Shown: piece after piece, positions 5,292-8,052 of the stretch | Layout: the number at the start of each line of letters is the position of its first letter | How positions within the stretch are numbered: the stretch's first letter is position 1 | Assembly (NCBI GenBank): GCA_023300255.1 | Contig: JALZWC010000514.1 | Span: 1-8,052 of the forward strand | Length of the DNA: 8,052 bases | Direction: 5' to 3' | Source of the DNA: Saprospiraceae bacterium | GTDB taxonomy: Bacteria; Bacteroidota; Bacteroidia; Chitinophagales; Saprospiraceae | Translations under genes and position numbers: made by a program | Notes under the pieces: model-generated | Seen by the model: only the letters and a program-made list of their open reading frames with translations | What the model was told of the DNA's origin: nothing | Databases searched by the model: none

Positions 5292-7163
5292 ATGCATATT
5301 ATTGATTGGATCATCATGCTCGGCACTTTATTCGGAATCGTCGCTTATGGCGTTTGGAAAACCCGAAAAGTGAACAGTGTACAAGGATATTTATTAGGTG
5401 ATAGAGACTTACCTTGGTGGACCATTGGTCTATCTATCATGGCGACACAGGCGAGTGCAATTACGTTTCTATCTACGCCAGGACAGGCTTATGAAAGCGG
5501 GATGGGCTTTGCGCAATTTTATTTTGGCTTGCCATTGGCGATGGTCATCATTGCTATCTTCTTTCTACCGATCTATTATAAATTGGAAGTCTATACCGCT
5601 TATGAATATTTGGAGTCGAGATTTGATTTGAAGACACGGCAACTCACTGCTATGCTATTTTTAGTGCAAAGAGGATTAGCCGCGGGAATTACCATTTATG
5701 CGCCAGCCATTATATTGTCTACTATTTTGGGGTGGAGTTTGACCTATACCGTTTTATTCATTGGTTTAGTCGTTATTTTTTATACCGTTTTTGGAGGAAC
5801 GAAAGCAGTAAGTGTTACCCAGAAACAGCAAATGATTATTATCTTATGTGGGATGTTTATAGCCGCTATTATTATCGTTCTGGGTTTACCCGACGATATT
5901 TCTTTCAATGATGCCTTGGGCATCGCTGGAAAAATGGGCAAATTAGAAATCGTCGATTTTAAATTTGACTTAAGCGAACGCTATAATATATGGTCGGGTA
6001 TGCTAGGCGGGGTGTTCTTGTTCCTCTCTTATTTTGGTACCGATCAATCACAGGTACAACGGTATTTATCAGGTAAGTCTTTAGCAGAAAGTCGGATGGG
6101 CTTACTGTTTAATGGCATCATCAAAGTACCGATGCAAGTATTGGTTTTGTTTGTAGGGATTTTAGTATTTGTCTTCTTTCTTTTTGTAAAACCTCCTTTG
6201 CATTTCAATACATCGAATGTAAGTGAATTAAAAAATACCCCCTCAGAAATTCCTTATCAAAAATTAGAACAAGAATACGAGAAAGTATTTCAACTGAAAC
6301 AAGTAGCTGTACAAAATCTATTAACAGCTATAGACTCTGATAGTGAACCCGCTATCACTCAAGCACAATCTATTCTTGAAGGATTACAAACCCAAGAAAA
6401 AGATATTCGACAAGGCGCCAAAGATTTAATCCTTAAAGAAGCACCGCTTGCTAAAACAAAAGATTCCGATTATATATTCATCACTTTTGTTATGAATTAT
6501 ATGCCTATTGGCTTAGTCGGTTTATTATTAGCCGTTATCTTTTCTGCGGCCATGTCTTCTACTGCCTCCGAATTAAATGCTTTAGCTACTACTACCGCTA
6601 TAGATTTATATAAGCGGTCTATTGTCACGGACGCTACAGATCAACATTATTTAAAAGCCTCTAAAGTAATTACCATTATATGGGGTTTAGTCGCCTTGAG
6701 TTTTGCATTAGTCGCAGATCTATTTGATAATTTAATTCAAGCAGTGAATATCATTGGTTCCTTATTTTATGGCGCCATACTAGGCGTATTTTTAGTGGCA
6801 TTTTTCTTTAAACAAAAAGATAAAAATGCATTGGTCGTAGGTAGCTTAACAGGTGCCATTCTAGGAGCGATTCTATTAGGTTTGTTTAGAGGAGACTTAG
6901 ATTTGTTTACTGCTTTTACCGGTGGATTGGCTGGTAGTATTGTTGGATACTTCCTTATTAAGCAGTTCTTAACTACTGTTGGTAGTAATGCTATATTCTG
7001 GGGAGCAATTTTAGGAGAAATTTGTGTCTTATATATTTATTATCTCACTTATATTGGTACAATTAATCTGGCCTATCTTTGGTTAAATCTAATTGGCTGT
7101 GTGCTAGTTATCTTATTTAGTTTACTATTGGCTACTATTCTAAAAGAAAAAACAACTACTTAA
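5292..7163 (+). CDS. sodium:solute symporter (SSS family) with helical insertion
   Basis: A 623-aa inner-membrane transporter expected to couple solute uptake to sodium. The ATG at 5292 is chosen because it begins directly with the first membrane helix (HIIDWIIMLGTLFG). The frame stays open upstream to a TTG at 5235, but those 19 codons lie in a CT-rich spacer. Family marks are Y-LLGDRDLPWW (33-43), the TM1 signature LSIMATQASAITFLSTPGQAY (47-67; given here as landmarks), TQKQQ after TM5, LSYFGTDQSQVQRYLSGKS, and the sodium-site helix SAAMSSTASELNALATT followed by DLYKR. Residues about 301-393 form a hydrophilic insertion with a coiled-coil-like centre (KLEQEYEKVFQLKQ...QTQEKDIRQGAKDL) between two membrane helices. 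I believe this insertion is typical of a Bacteroidota subgroup. Further helices fill the C-terminus, ending with the cytoplasmic-looking KEKTTT. The substrate (sugar, amino acid or other) cannot be assigned. A strong terminator follows. Confidence 0.9.
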   Translation: MHIIDWIIMLGTLFGIVAYGVWKTRKVNSVQGYLLGDRDLPWWTIGLSIMATQASAITFLSTPGQAYESGMGFAQFYFGLPLAMVIIAIFFLPIYYKLEVYTAYEYLESRFDLKTRQLTAMLFLVQRGLAAGITIYAPAIILSTILGWSLTYTVLFIGLVVIFYTVFGGTKAVSVTQKQQMIIILCGMFIAAIIIVLGLPDDISFNDALGIAGKMGKLEIVDFKFDLSERYNIWSGMLGGVFLFLSYFGTDQSQVQRYLSGKSLAESRMGLLFNGIIKVPMQVLVLFVGILVFVFFLFVKPPLHFNTSNVSELKNTPSEIPYQKLEQEYEKVFQLKQVAVQNLLTAIDSDSEPAITQAQSILEGLQTQEKDIRQGAKDLILKEAPLAKTKDSDYIFITFVMNYMPIGLVGLLLAVIFSAAMSSTASELNALATTTAIDLYKRSIVTDATDQHYLKASKVITIIWGLVALSFALVADLFDNLIQAVNIIGSLFYGAILGVFLVAFFFKQKDKNALVVGSLTGAILGAILLGLFRGDLDLFTAFTGGLAGSIVGYFLIKQFLTTVGSNAIFWGAILGEICVLYIYYLTYIGTINLAYLWLNLIGCVLVILFSLLLATILKEKTTT

Positions 7164-7206
7164 CCTGTCACAATCATTTGGATTTTAAAATCTAAAAAAG
7201 AAAACT

Positions 7207-7267
7207 GGGTGTAGTTTTTGAGTTAAGGTTACTTATACCCCTTCAAAAACTACACCCCTTCTTTTTT
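7207..7267 (+). terminator. strong factor-independent terminator after the symporter
   Basis: A perfect 15-bp stem, 7207-7221 (GGGTGTAGTTTTTGA) with 7243-7257, has a 21-nt loop and is followed by CTTCTTTTTTG (7258-7268). An A-rich run just before the stem (7195-7204) makes it potentially bidirectional. It closes the micro-protein/symporter unit and isolates glgC. Confidence 0.9.
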
Positions 7268-7438
7268 GCGAACAAATCACAAATTCCTTCTTACATTTTA
7301 TCATCTACTAAGCAACGGCAAAAAAAACAACTTAGCCATCTTGACGTTTTTTGAGCATCCCACTCGCTTTGCGATTCATTCGCTTGAATATCTTTCGATA
7401 TTCACTCTGCGAGTCCGCTTTTTCCTTCCTGTTTTTCC

Positions 7439-7470
7439 TTTAAATCTGTCTACCAAGACACACAGGAAGG
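7439..7470 (+). repeat. 32-nt palindromic repeat, copy A
   Basis: TTTAAATCTGTCTACCAAGA followed by CACACAGGAAGG. It contains the hairpin TGTC-taccaa-GACA and sits inside the CCTTCCTGT/ACAGGAAGG stem. It matches the copy at 7554-7585 at 26 of 32 positions; five of the six differences have A or T here and G or C in the other copy. Confidence 0.7.
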
Positions 7471-7507
7471 ACAGTCATAGTATCAAACAGCTTTTCCGCT
7501 TTGCGGT

Positions 7508-7527
7508 CTGTCTAAAGACCAGATAGG
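7508..7527 (+). repeat. degenerate copy of the palindromic repeat
   Basis: CTGTCTAAAGACCAGATAGG keeps the CTGTCTA start and an AGG end. GGTC (7505-7508) pairs with GACC (7517-7520). It is closer to the minus strand of 338-357 (CTGTCTA...CCAGATAG) than to the two full copies. Confidence 0.5.
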
Positions 7528-7553
7528 TTCACAAACGTTGTTTGCTCATTTTT

Positions 7554-7585
7554 TTTAAACCTGCCTGCCAAGGCACGCAGGAAGC
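7554..7585 (+). repeat. 32-nt palindromic repeat, copy B
   Basis: TTTAAACCTGCCTGCCAAGG followed by CACGCAGGAAGC. TGCC-tgccaa-GGCA forms the inner hairpin and CCTGC/GCAGG an outer one. Motifs of the CCTGCCTGCC..GGCAGG type are frequent intergenic repeats in Bacteroidota genomes as I remember them. Confidence 0.7.
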
Positions 7586-7625
7586 GAAAAACTAGACCCA
7601 AAACAAACTCGTCAATAAAACTAAC

Positions 7626-7656
7626 TTGTTTTTTCGTAGTTACTAAGTTAATTTTG
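7626..7656 (+). promoter_or_regulatory. promoter of glgC
   Basis: TTG (7626-7628), a 20-nt spacer and TAATTTTG (7649-7656) match the Bacteroidota consensus TTG-N19-21-TAnnTTTG perfectly. Initiation is expected near 7663, leaving a leader of about 110 nt before glgC. A weak hairpin TAACTT/AAGTTA overlaps the spacer and could be an operator, but this is speculative. Confidence 0.75.
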
Positions 7657-7772
7657 TTTTATACCACAACAGCAATAGAACCAGATTCGTTACTATAAAG
7701 AATCTAAGTTTATCTAATTTTTTAGAGAGTTTCATACCCAAACGTATTCTGTTGTATTTAATCTACCATATT

Positions 7773-8052
7773 ATGATTGCATTAATACTAGGAGGTGGCG
7801 CTGGATCAAGATTGTTCCCGCTTACTGAAAAAAGATCAAAACCTGCCGTTTCTATTGGCGGTAAATATAGACTAATAGACATTCCTATTTCCAATTGTCT
7901 GAATTCAGATGTTCGGAAAATATTCATTCTAACACAATACAATTCCGCTTCTTTAAATCAACATATCAAGAATACTTTTACATTTGATAACTTTAGTAAT
8001 GGTTTCATAGATATTCTGGCAGCAGAACAAACACCAGGTAATAATAGCTGGT
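7773..8052 (+). CDS. glgC: glucose-1-phosphate adenylyltransferase (ADP-glucose pyrophosphorylase), 5' part
   Basis: The first 93 residues of the enzyme making ADP-glucose from ATP and glucose 1-phosphate, the committed step of bacterial glycogen synthesis in the cytoplasm. The nucleotidyltransferase signature GGGAGSRLFPLT is at 7-18, followed by the catalytic/substrate-binding KPAV (Lys23). Then come GGKYRLIDIPISNCLNS (29-45), LTQYNSASLNQHI and the DILAAEQTPGN segment that normally precedes the QGTADAV motif, which lies beyond the window. The sequence style (SNCLNS, TQYNSASLN, LAAEQT) is closer to the cyanobacterial/plant type than to the E. coli type. The ATG begins directly at the first beta strand, as expected. 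It has its own promoter and no Shine-Dalgarno. The gene is truncated only by the window end. Confidence 0.93.
   Translation, partial: MIALILGGGAGSRLFPLTEKRSKPAVSIGGKYRLIDIPISNCLNSDVRKIFILTQYNSASLNQHIKNTFTFDNFSNGFIDILAAEQTPGNNSW

Larger units (their letters stand above)
7268..7625. other. intergenic repeat region upstream of glgC
   Basis: There is no credible gene here. The stretch holds several small palindromes. At 7359-7415, ACTCGC pairs with GCGAGT around an inner hairpin TGAATATC-tttc-GATATTCA. CCTTCCTGT (7424-7432) pairs with ACAGGAAGG (7462-7470). CCGC-ttt-GCGG lies near 7497-7506 and CAAAC-gtt-GTTTG near 7533-7545. It also carries the 32-nt dispersed repeat listed separately. Confidence 0.6.

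Noticed and set aside
5398..5631. 77-codon open frame inside the symporter
   Set aside because: It is an out-of-frame shadow of conserved SSS coding sequence.
7266..7526. 86-codon open frame after the symporter terminator
   Set aside because: It runs through several palindromes and repeats and has no promoter or protein-like composition.
7439..7585. CRISPR array
   Set aside because: The copies are unevenly spaced, divergent and palindromic, with no spacer-like units of constant length and no cas genes.

Overview
The window comes from an AT-rich bacterial genome, almost certainly Bacteroidota and plausibly Saprospiria or a related group. The phylum call rests on a CarboxypepD_reg-type TonB receptor next to a DUF4249 lipoprotein, perfect TAnnTTTG promoter elements at 3908-3915 and 7649-7656, and start codons without Shine-Dalgarno sequences. 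The class call is only an inference.

Layout. 1-411 has no gene: it holds a 119-nt near-palindrome touching the window edge, a factor-independent terminator of an upstream gene, and the structured leader of the first operon. 412-3843 is a two-gene outer-membrane operon: an 803-aa TonB-dependent receptor and a 304-aa DUF4249 lipoprotein, separated by a repeat cluster that includes a perfect 23-bp inverted pair. 3949-4598 is a compact two-gene cassette with a 4-nt ATGA overlap: a 78-aa helical protein of unknown function and a 138-aa HNH endonuclease-like protein, behind its own probable promoter. 4599-5027 has no gene but contains a long imperfect palindrome (4735-5010, about 93 of 103 aligned positions paired by eye). 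5028-5165 encodes a 45-aa single-span membrane protein, and 5292-7163 a 623-aa sodium:solute symporter with a helical insertion of about 90 residues; a strong terminator follows at 7207-7267. 7268-7772 has no gene and carries CTGTCTA/CTGCCTG palindromic repeats and a textbook Bacteroidota promoter. The 5' part of glgC (ADP-glucose pyrophosphorylase) starts at 7773 and runs off the window.

How the parts work together. The receptor and lipoprotein probably form an outer-membrane uptake unit of unknown substrate. The micro-protein and symporter look like an inner-membrane sodium-coupled uptake unit. glgC starts glycogen synthesis and is transcribed separately. The most interesting material is non-coding: the palindromes at 1-119 and 4735-5010 share the same apex (C[A/G]TAGC, short loop, GCTACGG, with GAAGCT at identical spacing), which suggests one undescribed hairpin-element or structured-RNA family. 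The larger copy ends 17 nt before the micro-protein start.
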